Below are positions 21,501 to 30,700 of a DNA stretch of 64,000 nucleotides, one piece after another. Under the pieces are notes generated by a model. That model made no database searches and was not told the origin of the DNA. It saw nothing but the letters and a program-made list of their open reading frames with translations. This DNA comes from Hymenolepis diminuta (Eukaryota; Platyhelminthes; Cestoda; Cyclophyllidea; Hymenolepididae), in assembly GCA_900708905.1 (NCBI GenBank), contig CAADRB010000004.1:3758180-3822179 (forward strand). Reading direction: 5' to 3'. Made by a program: the position numbers and the translations under genes. The first letter of the stretch is position 1, and each line of letters opens with the position of its first letter.

Positions 21501-22965
21501 GGGGTACTAAACTTGAGTAATAAAGCGTTGATAATGACAAAGATTTTGGTTAATGCAGATATGTACTCGAGTTTCTTTTTGTAGGAGAATATATTTGAGC
21601 GATCAGCTCTTCTCTTTTTAATGATTCTTGGACGTCTGTCTTAACTTTGTGATACTTCGTTTTCGTTAGCGTTTTAGATCCAGACTCTAATTTAGGTTTC
21701 CATAATAAACAAAATTTCTCCATATTTACCATTGTAGAAAGGTAGGAAATTCTAGAATTAAAACAAATCAACTCTATAAATTCAGGTTACAAGCCTCACA
21801 ATTACAATTATTCTTTTTCTTTCCTTCGTTCCCACACAGTGCTATTTATCTGACAGTCAATTAGTTGACTAGTAAAACATTTGATTCCCAAGATTTATAC
21901 CACCTATCAAGAAGGTGTTTATCAAACCTTTTTTAATGGGATTTCTCTCAAATCGTCTTTTGATTCACTGTGGTCACCATCTATATAGTGGCGTTTGCAT
22001 TAAAAGAGAAGATTGTCCTAATTATTCCTCCCTCCCCACCCTTGATTCAACTACTTTTATGCCCAATTATATAAAAGCCTAATTCATGATAAGCCAAAGT
22101 TTATTAACTGTCGCTTAATTGTGTCTTAATTGTTCTCCCATGAGTAGTAGGATAATAATTTTTTTAAAATTTGAGTTAGAGCAGACTTTAATGGGACAAT
22201 TATTACAACTAAAGCTTTCCTGCTAATGTATCATTGGAACTTGCTGTTATAAAACTTTAGCTGTTATTGATCGATATTCGGTATAAACACAGTCGCCCGT
22301 GTTTTTTTCAGTTGTGGGTAAAATAATTGAGTGGATCACTTACTTTAAGCCCTATTTCAAAAAACCGTGTATAGGCTAACCTTAACAATGTCATTATTGG
22401 CGTCATTCTCAATCGTTTTATCGAACAAGGATTTGCAGACAGTTGAATGGATTATGTTTCGAAAATGTTTTTGGATATATTCTTGATAGTCCACTAACAT
22501 TCTATTAACCTTTTTTCTCTCTTCTAGTCTCCACTTTCGAGTGAGGAATTGAATCGTTTGGAAGGTCTGTACATAGAGGAAGCCATGCGGGCGAGTGCAA
22601 ATTCAATGAGTCGTGAGTTGGCCCAATTGGCAAGCTACTTCCAGCTGGTCTTTCTGCCAGATAACTCCAATGCCAGTCTCGGCGACGACTGTGTTGGAAT
22701 GAGCAACGCTCGGACTCTGCTTAACAACACTCAACTGACAGAGCACCAACGACCAAATGTTCCACACTTGCGAGAGAGTCTGTTGGAGTTGAGTCATTTT
22801 CCTCCATCCACCTTCCATCACCATCCACTCCTTCACGCAGAAGGCAGCAGCACTTCAACTTCTACGTCAAAACCTTCAGGGGGTGGTGGTGGCGGCGTGG
22901 GCTTGATGCGAGGTCTTGGAGGTATTTTCTCTCCCTCCTCATCGAATCCGCCTTCATTCTCCTGA
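174..22965 (+). CDS. RASA1: RASA1-type p120 Ras GTPase-activating protein, 5'-partial, 13 exons
   Basis: Ras GTPase-activating proteins of this type bind phosphotyrosine proteins through SH2 domains and switch off Ras at the membrane. Thirteen exons (174-598, 1660-1759, 5863-6013, 7176-7863, 7943-8076, 9892-9956, 11306-11694, 12701-12878, 12959-13261, 18594-18832, 19392-19517, 20638-20766, 22528-22965) all have GT-AG borders and compatible phases, giving about 1120 visible residues. Order: SH2 (about 1-141, FLVR-like Arg8), PH (about 166-424, Trp417), C2 (about 444-620), RasGAP (about 640-1000), Gly/Ser tail. This is the p120 order; GAP1-type proteins have C2 before GAP and PH after it, and SynGAP-type proteins lack SH2. 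RasGAP marks are FRSNALG (713-719) and LLFLRGICPS (905-914). The catalytic arginine finger is absent. Upstream exons are outside the window. The family call is firm; whether it is an active GAP is doubtful. Confidence 0.87.
599..1659 (+). other. Intron of RASA1 with a SINE-like repeat
   Basis: This 1061-base intron contains a tRNA-derived SINE-like copy at about 948-1145 (listed separately). I see no other coding signal in it. Confidence 0.75.
948..1145 (+). repeat. tRNA-derived SINE-like element, copy 1
   Basis: The head resembles a tRNA: an A-box-like TTGGTCACCGTGCATG is followed by a B-box-like GCGTTCAATTCGCAG (986-1000). The body contains ACTGATTAAGTCTGGGTGG. The 3' part, TTTACTCAAGATGAGTGTTGG (about 1094-1114), is shared with copies elsewhere in the window on both strands. 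The copy lies in sense orientation inside the RASA1 intron. The family was recognised from self-similarity within the window only. Confidence 0.55.
1660..1759 (+). CDS. RASA1: RASA1 exon b: SH2-PH linker and start of PH
   Basis: The acceptor is CACTTTCAG and the donor CTTT|GTAAGT. It encodes 33 residues plus one base, starting AIPSQDSIYMAISFNRR and ending VEIHGELSL. It matches the RASA1 linker (DGKEIYNTIRRK in the vertebrate protein) and then the first PH strand. The joining codon with the next exon is TGG, giving Trp. Confidence 0.75.
1760..5862 (+). other. Large RASA1 intron
   Basis: This 4.1-kb intron is AT-rich with short pyrimidine tracts (for example 4330-4520). A perfect hairpin lies at 4824-4844. 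The open frames inside it, the longest about 89 codons, have no recognisable domain and look like chance or pyrimidine-tract frames. Confidence 0.7.
4824..4844. repeat. Perfect 9-bp inverted repeat with 3-base loop
   Basis: CTGAAACAG, loop CAA, then CTGTTTCAG. It lies inside a RASA1 intron. The arms are perfect; no function can be assigned from the sequence. Confidence 0.6.
5863..6013 (+). CDS. RASA1: RASA1 exon c: PH domain strands 1-4
   Basis: The acceptor is GTGTTTACAG and the donor GA|GTAAGT. With the previous base it reads WMPQKKKWKPLYASLD, then a stretch with ERIDLSRCDFFPVHPLMF. This aligns well with vertebrate RASA1 GKGKRWKNLYFILE and GLIDLSVCSVYVVHDSLF. The Lys-rich loop is the usual phosphoinositide or ligand face of a PH domain. 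Confidence 0.82.
6014..7175 (+). other. RASA1 intron
   Basis: This 1162-base intron is AT-rich. The branch and acceptor region ends ATACTAATTGCAG. I see no repeat or coding signal in it. Confidence 0.7.
7176..7863 (+). CDS. RASA1: RASA1 exon d: rest of PH with a large insert, and start of C2
   Basis: The exon joins in phase to give DKKHCFGLLL, then EREDYVFAVEPPYSY, matching the RASA1 PH strands NCFQIVV and EEHYIFYFAGE. About 150 residues of Ser/Thr/Asn/Gly/Ala-rich sequence follow. The domain then resumes with the terminal PH helix YMRWLKALGAHC (Trp codon at 7750-7752), which matches DWMKGLQAFC. The exon ends with the first C2 strand, VRCFRTLEIK. Several unrelated frames are open here because of the repetitive codons; the splice-consistent frame is the one containing the PH helix. 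Confidence 0.8.
7864..7942 (+). other. Short 79-base RASA1 intron
   Basis: AAG|GTAGGC to TTGATCAG. Its size contrasts sharply with the multi-kilobase introns of the same gene. Confidence 0.75.
7943..8076 (+). CDS. RASA1: RASA1 exon e: C2 domain
   Basis: Reads LTNAKLLPMLPSGRR, then VYSVTVDGLEIARAYSG and ending ITF plus GA. It matches the vertebrate segment HKLPVKHFTNPYCNIYLNS and VQVAKTH. The Asp ligands typical of calcium-binding C2 domains are not evident, which agrees with a calcium-independent C2. Confidence 0.78.
8077..9891 (+). other. RASA1 intron
   Basis: This 1815-base intron is AT-rich. I see no repeat or coding signal in it; the 62-codon frame at 9118-9306 has no recognisable motif. 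Confidence 0.7.
9892..9956 (+). CDS. RASA1: RASA1 exon f: 65-base C2 exon
   Basis: Preceded by TCGTTTTGCAG and followed by GTAAGT. It encodes EEFPFGFKKVEVTYREDKKK and then RQ, equivalent to WSEEFVFDDLPPDINRFEIT of vertebrate RASA1. It would be missed by any ORF-length filter and is identified by phase and alignment. Confidence 0.8.
9957..11305 (+). other. RASA1 intron
   Basis: 1349 bases, AT-rich. No repeat or coding signal noticed. Confidence 0.7.
11306..11694 (+). CDS. RASA1: RASA1 exon g: end of C2, low-complexity insert, entry to RasGAP
   Basis: Begins PSVVLATLQLGARR, matching the FMRCQLSRLQKG strand of C2. A Gly/Ser/Gln-rich insert of about 70 residues follows, ending in a short poly-Gln. 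It then resumes with VTLIYRELYVLPFQFYDKLR, which corresponds to RVRARYSMEKIMPEEEYSEFK, the last C2 strand and the lead-in to the RasGAP helices. The exon is phase 0 at its donor AAG|GTCCGT. Confidence 0.75.
11695..12700 (+). other. RASA1 intron with a strong hairpin
   Basis: This 1006-base AT-rich intron contains the 10-bp perfect stem at 12089-12113 (listed separately). Two overlapping open frames of 66-68 codons pass through the hairpin and have no recognisable domain. Confidence 0.7.
12089..12113. repeat. Intronic hairpin, 10-bp perfect stem
   Basis: CAAGCGTCCA, loop ATTAC, TGGACGCTTG. The two flanking T:G wobbles and further G-C and A-T pairs could lengthen the stem slightly. It is GC-richer than the intron around it. 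It could be a structured RNA, or a miniature inverted-repeat remnant; neither is shown. Confidence 0.6.
12701..12878 (+). CDS. RASA1: RASA1 exon h: RasGAP finger-loop region
   Basis: The acceptor is CTTCTGTTAG and the donor CCCG|GTACGT. It encodes VITSHLETELVPACIFMWAV, then LASDHINFQSSLLLACIES and KRHLELIVNLLKAI. This aligns with the RASA1 segment ILQKELHVVYALSHVCGQDR and LLASILLRIFLHEKLESLLL. The vertebrate arginine finger is the R of GQDR. The corresponding residue here is Ile676 (codon 12776-12778), and no Arg occurs between residues 651 and about 685. Confidence 0.8.
12879..12958 (+). other. Short 80-base RASA1 intron
   Basis: CCCG|GTACGT to TTGTCTTGCAG. It is the second very short intron of the gene. 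Confidence 0.75.
12959..13261 (+). CDS. RASA1: RASA1 exon i: RasGAP core and low-complexity insert
   Basis: Encodes ANAFRSNALGQLIMDQYMNM and then RQKCFRRVFNEIAK, a clear match to TTLFRATTLASTLMEQYMKA of RASA1. About 60 residues rich in Ser/Ala/Gly follow, ending SGSGSGSTPSG. A possible alternative donor lies at CCAAG|GTACCA (13075/13076). The downstream donor CTCTG|GTACGT is preferred because its phase fits the next exon. Confidence 0.78.
14500..14538. repeat. AT-only palindrome with 15-bp arms
   Basis: The left arm ATTATATAATATATA (14500-14514) is the exact reverse complement of 14524-14538. The spacer is nine bases. Such cruciform-prone tracts are common in AT-rich introns. Confidence 0.7.
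15430..15560 (+). repeat. Possible degraded SINE-like copy
   Basis: A B-box-like AGCTCGAATCCTGTC lies at about 15467-15481 and is preceded by A-box-like sequence. The body does not clearly match the better copies, so this is a weak call. Confidence 0.2.
18594..18832 (+). CDS. RASA1: RASA1 exon j: RasGAP middle helices
   Basis: The acceptor is TTACCTTAG and the donor TTACAG|GTCAGT. A Ser/Thr/His-rich start continues the insert of the previous exon. SKWYSSLVELLIDDLIEYAK and FPLQIRWIYSELQ then align with LTHLLNILSELVEKIFMASE and LPPTLRYIYGCLQ of RASA1. A minus-strand frame over the same bases is a shadow. Confidence 0.8.
18833..19391 (+). other. RASA1 intron
   Basis: 559 bases, ending in the strong polypyrimidine acceptor GGTTTTTTTTGCCTCTCTATGTAG (19369-19391). 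No other feature noticed. Confidence 0.7.
19392..19517 (+). CDS. RASA1: RASA1 exon k: FLR motif exon of RasGAP
   Basis: 42 codons: KCPELKSTNAVWCNLLFLRG, then ICPSICTGPCGSAPESPV and REPK. It carries the second RasGAP signature, LLFLRGICPS, equivalent to FVFLRLICPAILNP in RASA1. The structural arginine (Arg909, codon 19446-19448) that supports the finger loop in active RasGAPs is retained. The following ILNP is replaced by SICTGP. This exon is too short for ordinary ORF filters, and a minus-strand open frame overlaps it. Confidence 0.82.
19518..20637 (+). other. RASA1 intron
   Basis: 1120 bases, AT-rich. No repeat or coding signal noticed. Confidence 0.7.
20638..20766 (+). CDS. RASA1: RASA1 exon l: late RasGAP helices
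   Basis: 43 codons: ILTTVAKSLIALTSQKRSDN, then LPPEVFESCRSKLISKFAPH and VL. It matches TLILVAKSVQNLANLVEFGA and EGVNPFIKSNKHRMIMFLDE of RASA1, where LxxVAKxxQxLAN is a conserved RasGAP helix. The Gln-Asn of that helix is not kept. Confidence 0.8.
20767..22527 (+). other. RASA1 intron
   Basis: 1761 bases. The acceptor is CTTTTTTCTCTCTTCTAG. No other feature noticed. Confidence 0.7.
22528..22965 (+). CDS. RASA1: RASA1 terminal exon: C-terminal helix and low-complexity tail
   Basis: Begins SPLSSEELNRLEGLYIEEAM and MSRELAQLASYFQLVF, matching the end of RASA1 (DLSRDLAALHEICVAH). It continues through a His/Pro/Ser-rich tail that includes a run of six glycines and SSTSTSTSKPS, and stops at TGA 22963-22965. 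Vertebrate RASA1 ends soon after its helix; this tail is about 100 residues longer. Confidence 0.82.
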   Translation, partial: SPLSSEELNRLEGLYIEEAMRASANSMSRELAQLASYFQLVFLPDNSNASLGDDCVGMSNARTLLNNTQLTEHQRPNVPHLRESLLELSHFPPSTFHHHPLLHAEGSSTSTSTSKPSGGGGGGVGLMRGLGGIFSPSSSNPPSFS

Positions 22966-24589
22966 GCCCCTGAAGAAGTCAGGGCCCTAAAACTGCATTT
23001 CCTTTAGTCTGCTACATAGCGCCTCTCTTTGAAACAATGTATCTAACCCATCCTCCCTCCCATTACTATTTGAAGTCTTTCAGTATTCCACTCCCTCACG
23101 TAAGCATCTAAGACCATGCACATTACATAAATGCAGAAAATATACGTATTTATACACACACGGCATTGGTTTATTTTTCGGGAAGTGTCATGAGGATGAA
23201 AGAGTGACACGCAAAGTATCCGACTGCGCTCTAGGTTTCTGAAGAATATATAACCCCACGTGAGCAGGACCGAATGTTGAGTATCATAATATAATCACAG
23301 CTTCAATTAGTCAATAAGTAATGTAGCGTCGTGTTTTATTTCAAAGATTTAGATTGTGAACGGATATTCCTGTCCTTCATCATCGACAATATTGAGGGGA
23401 AAGGCGAGTGGAGCGTGCAAAGTACTTTCACCTAGATTAATTATTCAGTTCGTTTTGTTAGTGTCGCAAGTCTTAATTTCAGTTGTCTGGGGCAGGTTAC
23501 TTCGATTTAACGCTTAGGTCTGATAAGACAGTTAAATTGCTTCTTATATCCGTTTTTTCACAGCAGCGATTTGTTTAACCATGCTGGAATTCATATGATG
23601 TTCCGGAAAGTTCTGTTGAGTTGCGCAAAAGACTTCGAAGCTAAGTGAAAGGGGAGAAGCTGTTAGAAATTTTGTGGGCAATCAATTATTTCAGTTGAGA
23701 TGCTTCCGTTCAAATTAGCACCTCTTAATTATGCCCACTTTTTGCAAATTGAATACAGGATTCCCCTGTTTCGTAGTGATGACTTGAATTTTGAATTTCA
23801 AAATACGTAGATAATAAACTATTAAATGGGAGTATCAGTAGAGGTTCAAAATACACATATTCGTATATATATATATATATATGTATATACGTTGGTTTAA
23901 TTGTTACTCAAATTGAATTCGAATTCTCAGACTAGGTAGTTCTATTTTCCGAAAAAAATCGTATCAAGCCACATTTTTAAATTGGTTTAGAAAAATAATT
24001 GTTAGCATTTGACAATGAACATATATTTGCGATGCTATTTCCTCCCACTTTAAGAAAAAGGTGATGAATCTTTCGTAGTTAAAATGTTTTACCATAAGAT
24101 GTGGGAAAATGAGGAAAATCCAATCAATAACACTTTAATGCAACTTGTAACAAAATTAACCTTCCGCTTCCGTAATGTTAATTTTAAGGAAGAATACAAA
24201 AGTGTTTGAATATCATTAATTTATTTACAATTAATTTAATTAAAAACTGTGGCTATTTAATAAATGACAGAAAAATAATAAAATGTATGGCACATTGAGG
24301 TTGATTAATTACTGCTAACAATAAATCGAAACAGTTCAAGGTCAAAGGTAATGTCTATTTTCCAAGAGATTTACAGCCTTGAATTATTTATGAATTGAAG
24401 TCGAGTCTTGATGTTTCCTAAACTAAATAAATTTTCCCATTCCTATCAAACAACAGAAAAATAAGTGCTAATGCTTGCCGCGGTATATTTAATAATGAAT
24501 TAACAGTCATTTCATCTGCAAATGTGAAAATTTCAATATATCAAAGTCATATAATCGTGGAAGGACAAAATATTAATAATATATCCCAA
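22966..24589 (+). other. RASA1 3' flank: probable 3' UTR and intergenic DNA
   Basis: Directly after the stop codon the sequence is C/T-rich. No close AATAAA is seen; near-matches are AATAAG at about 23312 and AATAAA at about 23814. The polyadenylation site therefore cannot be placed from sequence alone. A (TA)n run lies at about 23864-23882. From 23.9 kb the DNA becomes very AT-rich with no gene signal. Confidence 0.45.
23864..23882. repeat. (TA)n microsatellite
   Basis: About nine TA units between TCG and TGTATATAC. Simple repeat. Confidence 0.85.
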
Positions 24590-24790
24590 AAGGGCGTACA
24601 TCTCGAGCCCGTTAGAAGTTTTTACTTCTAGACTTGGGTAAAGCAAAAGTAACTTGCGGCCGCTTTTCACATTCTGTCGTCACTTATACTGACCCGAATT
24701 AATCAAGGCGGTTAATCACTCACACCACTGGACGTGGGGATTGACTTCGTGACCTTTGATGGAGTGGTCAAAAGTGTAAAATAGTTCCAT
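24590..24790 (-). repeat. tRNA-derived SINE-like element, copy 2
   Basis: On the minus strand it reads a B-box-like CGAAGTCAATCCCC (24736-24749), then GAGTGATTAACC and AAAGCGGCCGC. It ends with the shared CTTTACCCAAGTC (24633-24645) and AACGGGCTCGAG. The segment GACTTGGGTAAAG (+ strand) is identical in copy 4. Confidence 0.5.
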
Positions 24791-27700
24791 TAACTTTTAA
24801 CTTTTGGGTTATCTTAAAATACAACGGAATTTTATCGATTCAATTTATTTAACGATAATAAACGGAGAATTCAGTTGTCGTAGTAGCAATGTATCTATTG
24901 AAAATTTCATGATTTAATTAATACATTTTACAAGCTCTTTCGATTATTATTGCTAATTTCATACCCCAGTTAATTATACGTGAAATTCTTCTTCAATGTG
25001 TTGAAAGGACAACATTTTGCAAGTTATTAAGTAGTTTTAAATTGTAAATTTTGGTCTCATATTTGTTTTATCTATTTTCATAATCCATGAATAATTAAAC
25101 TAGCCGAAAATTATAAAATAATACATAATTTCTAAAAATAATTAATACAGCCATTTGTCATTTTTCCTGATCATCATTATTTTTGCAAACAAAATGATTT
25201 AAATTAATGTTGGCGAATATTCTGTTAAAAGGAATTAGCAAAATGAATTTAGATTGTGAAAAGGAGAAATATGACGCAAAAATTAAAGTTTCTCCGCAAT
25301 ATAATATAAATACTTAAACATACTTTACGTCAGCCTATGAAAACTTTTGGTTTATTTTAATATAATTACCTGGCGTATTTACTAAAACACAGTTTTCGCA
25401 CGCCGAGTAAAATATGAACACTTTTTGACATGAATTCTTTTGCCATCTACAAGCTGATATCCCAACCAGAAGAGGGAAAAACACAATTTATCGTTGTTAT
25501 AGCAAAACTGATGACGGTTTAACTGGAATCATTTGCAGTTAAACGTAATTTCCATTAAGGAATAGGCCTTATTTTTTAATAATAATGGGAAGAAAGTAGA
25601 AAAATGAAAATTCGTTTTGTTAAGGAAAAATATATAATGATTTTCCGTAATTATATTTTCTTCTTGACGCTTCTCCTTTTAAGCCATCCGTTCTCGGAGA
25701 ACTTCTTCGAGTTCCTTGAAGTACTTCGGTTGGTTTTTTGCATTCCTTCATGGCGACATATTCCTTATTCAGGAGAGTATTCAGATGATTGATGCAAATT
25801 CAGACTGCTTCTTCCTCGCGTTGGTAATTCCATCGGAGATTTTCCATCAAATTTTGAATGAGCAGCCGTCCAGAATATTGGTAAATTTTAAATAATTCTT
25901 CTGCAACCTTTAGAACCAAACAACTACACTACTACTTCAGCCCAGGAGAGTAGATTACAGATATGAGATAAAAGGCGGTTTGTAATTGAGCACGTGAAGA
26001 TTTTGCTTATGGTTATTTTTTAATTTTTTCGAGATTTCTTCCCTAAATTGTAACCATTTAAAATGTGTATGAACATGTTTACAGAAAACAATTTGGCATT
26101 TAGAAGTCAAATTTATTTAAAAAGTATCCTACACAAAATGGTTCGAATGTAGTCATTTATTTAAAAATTTAATATGGGTCATTAAAGGTAAACAATAGCC
26201 AGAAGGAATAACTGATATAAAAAGCCAAGCACCTCCGACATTCATTTAAGTTTTAATGATTTATCTGCAACGTAATATATTATGATTCATGAAATAAGAC
26301 TTACATTCATACTTAAATGAAGAGAGATTTTGTTGGAAAATGTTTAAGAAATTTTTCAAGTAATTAATGGCAAAATGCGGTGCTTAATCAAAGGATTTGA
26401 TGCCTACCGCTATGAGACGCCGACAAAAGAGGGGAAGATACGGAGATGAAAAATATTATTTCTTAAGGGTTTCCTATGCACTTGTAGTCGACAAGTGTTC
26501 GACAAACAGATACCCAAAACATAAGCATCATTTCCACATTGTTTTCCTTATTTCACGAACAACAGACTTGTATATTTCAAGTTATCTCTTTCGGTGCAAC
26601 TAACGAATAGGGATATATCAAAAGTAAATATATCGCTCTACTTATTTATTTGTTGTAAATAGATAATTCTTTTAAATAAATCTAATTTGGCGGGGTAAAA
26701 AGCGACTCTAAAATATAAAAATACTTTGAGGAAATTAAAAGGACACTGTGCACTTACTAACGATGGCCATTTTAATTGGTTGCCTATTCTGTTTGGAATC
26801 AGCACAATAATATAATGAAATTGGTTACTTTATACGAAAGAGAGGAAATATTTTTGAAGATTCAGTTGTACTTTATTAAAAATTTTACGCTTTTTAGCTG
26901 TAAGTGTTAATTATTAAGAGTTTTTAAATGTATAAATTTTCTCAGACTTTTAGTGTCCCCTTTTTATAAAAATATATAGTCAAAATCTATTCTTTTTCAA
27001 TTAAAAATTCAAAATCTATCTTAGTTTTACAAAAAATCAACTATCCTGATGGTCAGATTAATTGCCCCTAAAATTTTAAAATCGAACTTAATTTAAACTA
27101 ACAGTTATTAAGGAATAAACGGATTCACATTTTACAAAACTGAGTCAATTGTTATTAAACTCAGTGAGTGACGTGAGATCGTTTTTCTAAATTAAAATTA
27201 GTAGAAAAATCAGCCAGAATTTCTAATATGTCAGGAGTTCAATTTCGTAACTAATGACTATTGATAGGGTTGACAGACAGAGGAATTACTTAATGTACCT
27301 ACCTATAAGTGTCATATTTCTTCCCATAACAGGCGTTTAAAATACTTTAAATACTTTCAAAATTAGGGTTAAGGTTAAATATTCAGAAAGTAGGGCTTCA
27401 TATTATCATCTTAACTAACAGGCTCCGAAAGCTGCTTTCACTCCTGAGTATTTGTCGTTGTGCTATGAATTTAAACAACCAAACAAAGGACCAATTTATT
27501 TTACGATCAATAAGTTTATAAAATGATCATCAGCTTATAAAGGAGATCATCTTTTGCTTATCACAGTCGTAAACAACACTTCTGAAAATATCTCAGATTT
27601 ATTTATTTAATTGTTTGAGAACCAATATTTTCTTTAATTCCAAAATAAACAAATAACAAAAAGATAACAAAATAAAGAGTTATACATTTTTATTGAAAGA

Positions 27701-30700
27701 TCAACATATTTTATCAACAAAGCGAAACGTTATACTTTGATTAGATGAATGTCTTTATTTAAAGCTATTGTTATGGATGGAGTGTTCTGATTTGAAGACG
27801 CTCATAAAAGAATATGTGCTGCATGAAATATAACCTTTTAGAAGATGAAACAGTAAAAAATACATATTAAATCCAACAGTGATATAGTGCTTAAAGTATT
27901 TTATGCGCATAACAGCTGGTCGAGGTCTTAGCTACTATCGCTATCCCACTTATGAAATAAAATGTTCAGTTTTATCTCAACGTGAAAGACGAGCGTTTGC
28001 TCTGCGTGGCTTAAAACTGATGTGTGTGGGACGACGGTGAGGAAAAGCCGAGCCACTTCGAGATAGACATGAAAATCGCTAGTTGATATCCTACAACTGC
28101 GATTCCGCCACTTGGGTAATAAAATGCGCCAGTTGCGTTCAACTTACTCGTACAAGCAAACGTGTATCAAAACAATTAAAATTAACAAGATCTTCCGACT
28201 GTAACTTTAAGAAACATTCGGAGAGAACCTTCAGCCTCTTTCAAACCTTTACGGAATAAAAGGGATACTGATCTTCGGATGCGAATTGGTCCTCGTGTAT
28301 TTTTTTCAATTCAAGCCGAATGTGTCACTCTGTGGAAGTTTGTAGGAGTCAGGTGGAGGAAATGGAATACCGCTTATATACAAAAATATATCCGCAAGAT
28401 GAGAAAATTCTTTCTGATTTACGCATTCGGTTTATGGAAAAGCCGAACTATAATGATAGAACTCCTTAAAAAACAGGTTTATGTTTTTATCGCTGCTATA
28501 CCTTTCAAAATTTCTACGTTATGCTCAGCACAGAATTAAAGTTTATTTTCGTCCCGGTTTTAAAAGAAAAATATTGTGTCATTTGTTTGGCGCTTTAATT
28601 GAATTATCTGCAGTCACTTTCCAAAGTATTCCGTTTAGAAAATATGCAAACAATGAAAACATAATTTTAAATCTTTGAAGTGAAAATCAGACGTTGTATA
28701 CAAACTGGCAAAAGAATAATTTATAATTAAAATTCATTTTCATTTAAAACATGATGATTCGCAGTGAAGGATTTGTTACCGAAATTTATTTGGAATTATT
28801 TCATTTAAGGTTCACATTTAGGAGCAGTTGAAAATGCTTTCGTCCAATTACAAAATGACGATGACCCATTTTCGGGCGATTATTTAAATGCACTTTAACT
28901 TTTGAAATAGATTTTTCGTCAGTTAATAAAGTAGAAGATATTAATTGAAGTCTAAGTGGTTATATTAAAGGGTGGTTTTGATAAATTAAATTTACTTTTG
29001 GATTTTAATAGTTGACTCAATGGTATCTAAGATGCTGGCCTTCAAAAAGAATTAAGTATCGACGGTTTAGTTGATTTATCAAGAGCAACCAGATCGACTG
29101 CTCTCTTTGCTTATTACCAGATAGAGGAAATATGATTTACAAGTTAATATTTCCCTAAAAGCGCGAGGGGTTTCGGTAAACGAAAATAGGCGGTTTGATG
29201 TCTGTCACCTTAACAATTTCAATCCTTAACAATCCGTACTTTTTAATAAGTGCATTTTGGCACACAAAATGGCGTTAAATTTACAAGAAAATAAATTTAA
29301 TTTGATAAAATATTATGAAGGTTCGAACATAATCCATTTCAAACAAAGAAAGTGAACTATTCTCCTTGAAGTGTGAACACGAGTGCTGCAACCTCCTGGT
29401 GCATCTTTTCACTACGTAACTTGATACATGCTACCAGCTGTCCCTCTTTTTTCAAAGCAAAGCACTTTACTATTCTGTTTCTACTTTAAGGTGCTTTTTG
29501 TGTGCTTAAGAAACTGGCGCATAACAACTGAAAAATGAGATATGCAAAGAATGGTGGTAAGGGAGGAAGATTTTAAGTTTTATGGGAGAAGATTGTTGTC
29601 ATGTGTTTCCATCTTCGTTATCTTTGGCAGCAGGTGTTCTTTACATTATCACTTTTAAAAATTACTCTCAGGAGTGGCGTTTAATATCTATAATCTGGTT
29701 TTAATGTTGCTCTTAATTATCATGAAGACATTCCATATGTCCTTTGCAAATTCAACGATATTCATTTTCGTATAGCGCAAATTGCCCTTCCTCTGCTGCT
29801 AATGCTGAAGACACTTGGAACATGATTTAATGATTTATGATTAGCGTTTGAAAGTAGTTTATTAATAATATTCATGGCAGAAGTCGGCATGTGAAAGGCG
29901 CAATTTGGTTGATATGTGCGCAGTACTGTACTGATTCATGCGACAGAGACAATGTCATTCAGATTTATTCATTTCTACAAGTCCTTTCGGCCGAATAAGA
30001 AAAAATGCATAACACCACTAGGGTATGAAGGAAAAAAAGGATTGTGGTAGATGTACCAGACTTAACAATGCGAAAATGTTTGACCTTCATAACTTCTTGA
30101 AATTAACCACTGACAAAAAGCTATCTTTTTACTTTGAACTTGCATGTGTTTATGTCATTGAATCTATTCGATCATCTAAAATTATCAATTAATGTTCATA
30201 GAACAAACAGGATTTGGGCATGAGGAAGTACAAGTTTAAATATTACACTTATCAAATATGAAAAAGTCTTTTTTGAAAATCAAGGTTACATCCGAGGCTA
30301 GAATTGCAATTTGGCCTCTTGGTTCTCAAAATCCTCAGGATTTGTGAGAAGTTATTTCATGAAAGGAAGGTGAAACCTGAAATGCAATAGCTATTCCGCG
30401 CCACCGACACGTAACTTCCACGTAATTACTATATTCTGCATATAGGTCATATTCTGCAACATGGAATATAAAGTCAGTGGTTGATTCAATCTTTCTCGGT
30501 AAATCACAACCCGATCAAATCTAAATCATTGTTTATACATGGAATTTTAATTACATTAATAAATTTTGTTTGGTCTGGTTACTAGATTAGTCTTGTCTGG
30601 TTAAATCTTTGTTTTTTCTCTCTTTGGTGACTGAGCATCGGAAGCATTCCATGCAACAGCAGTCAAACCCCACATTATAGTATTTCATCGGACACTAGTC

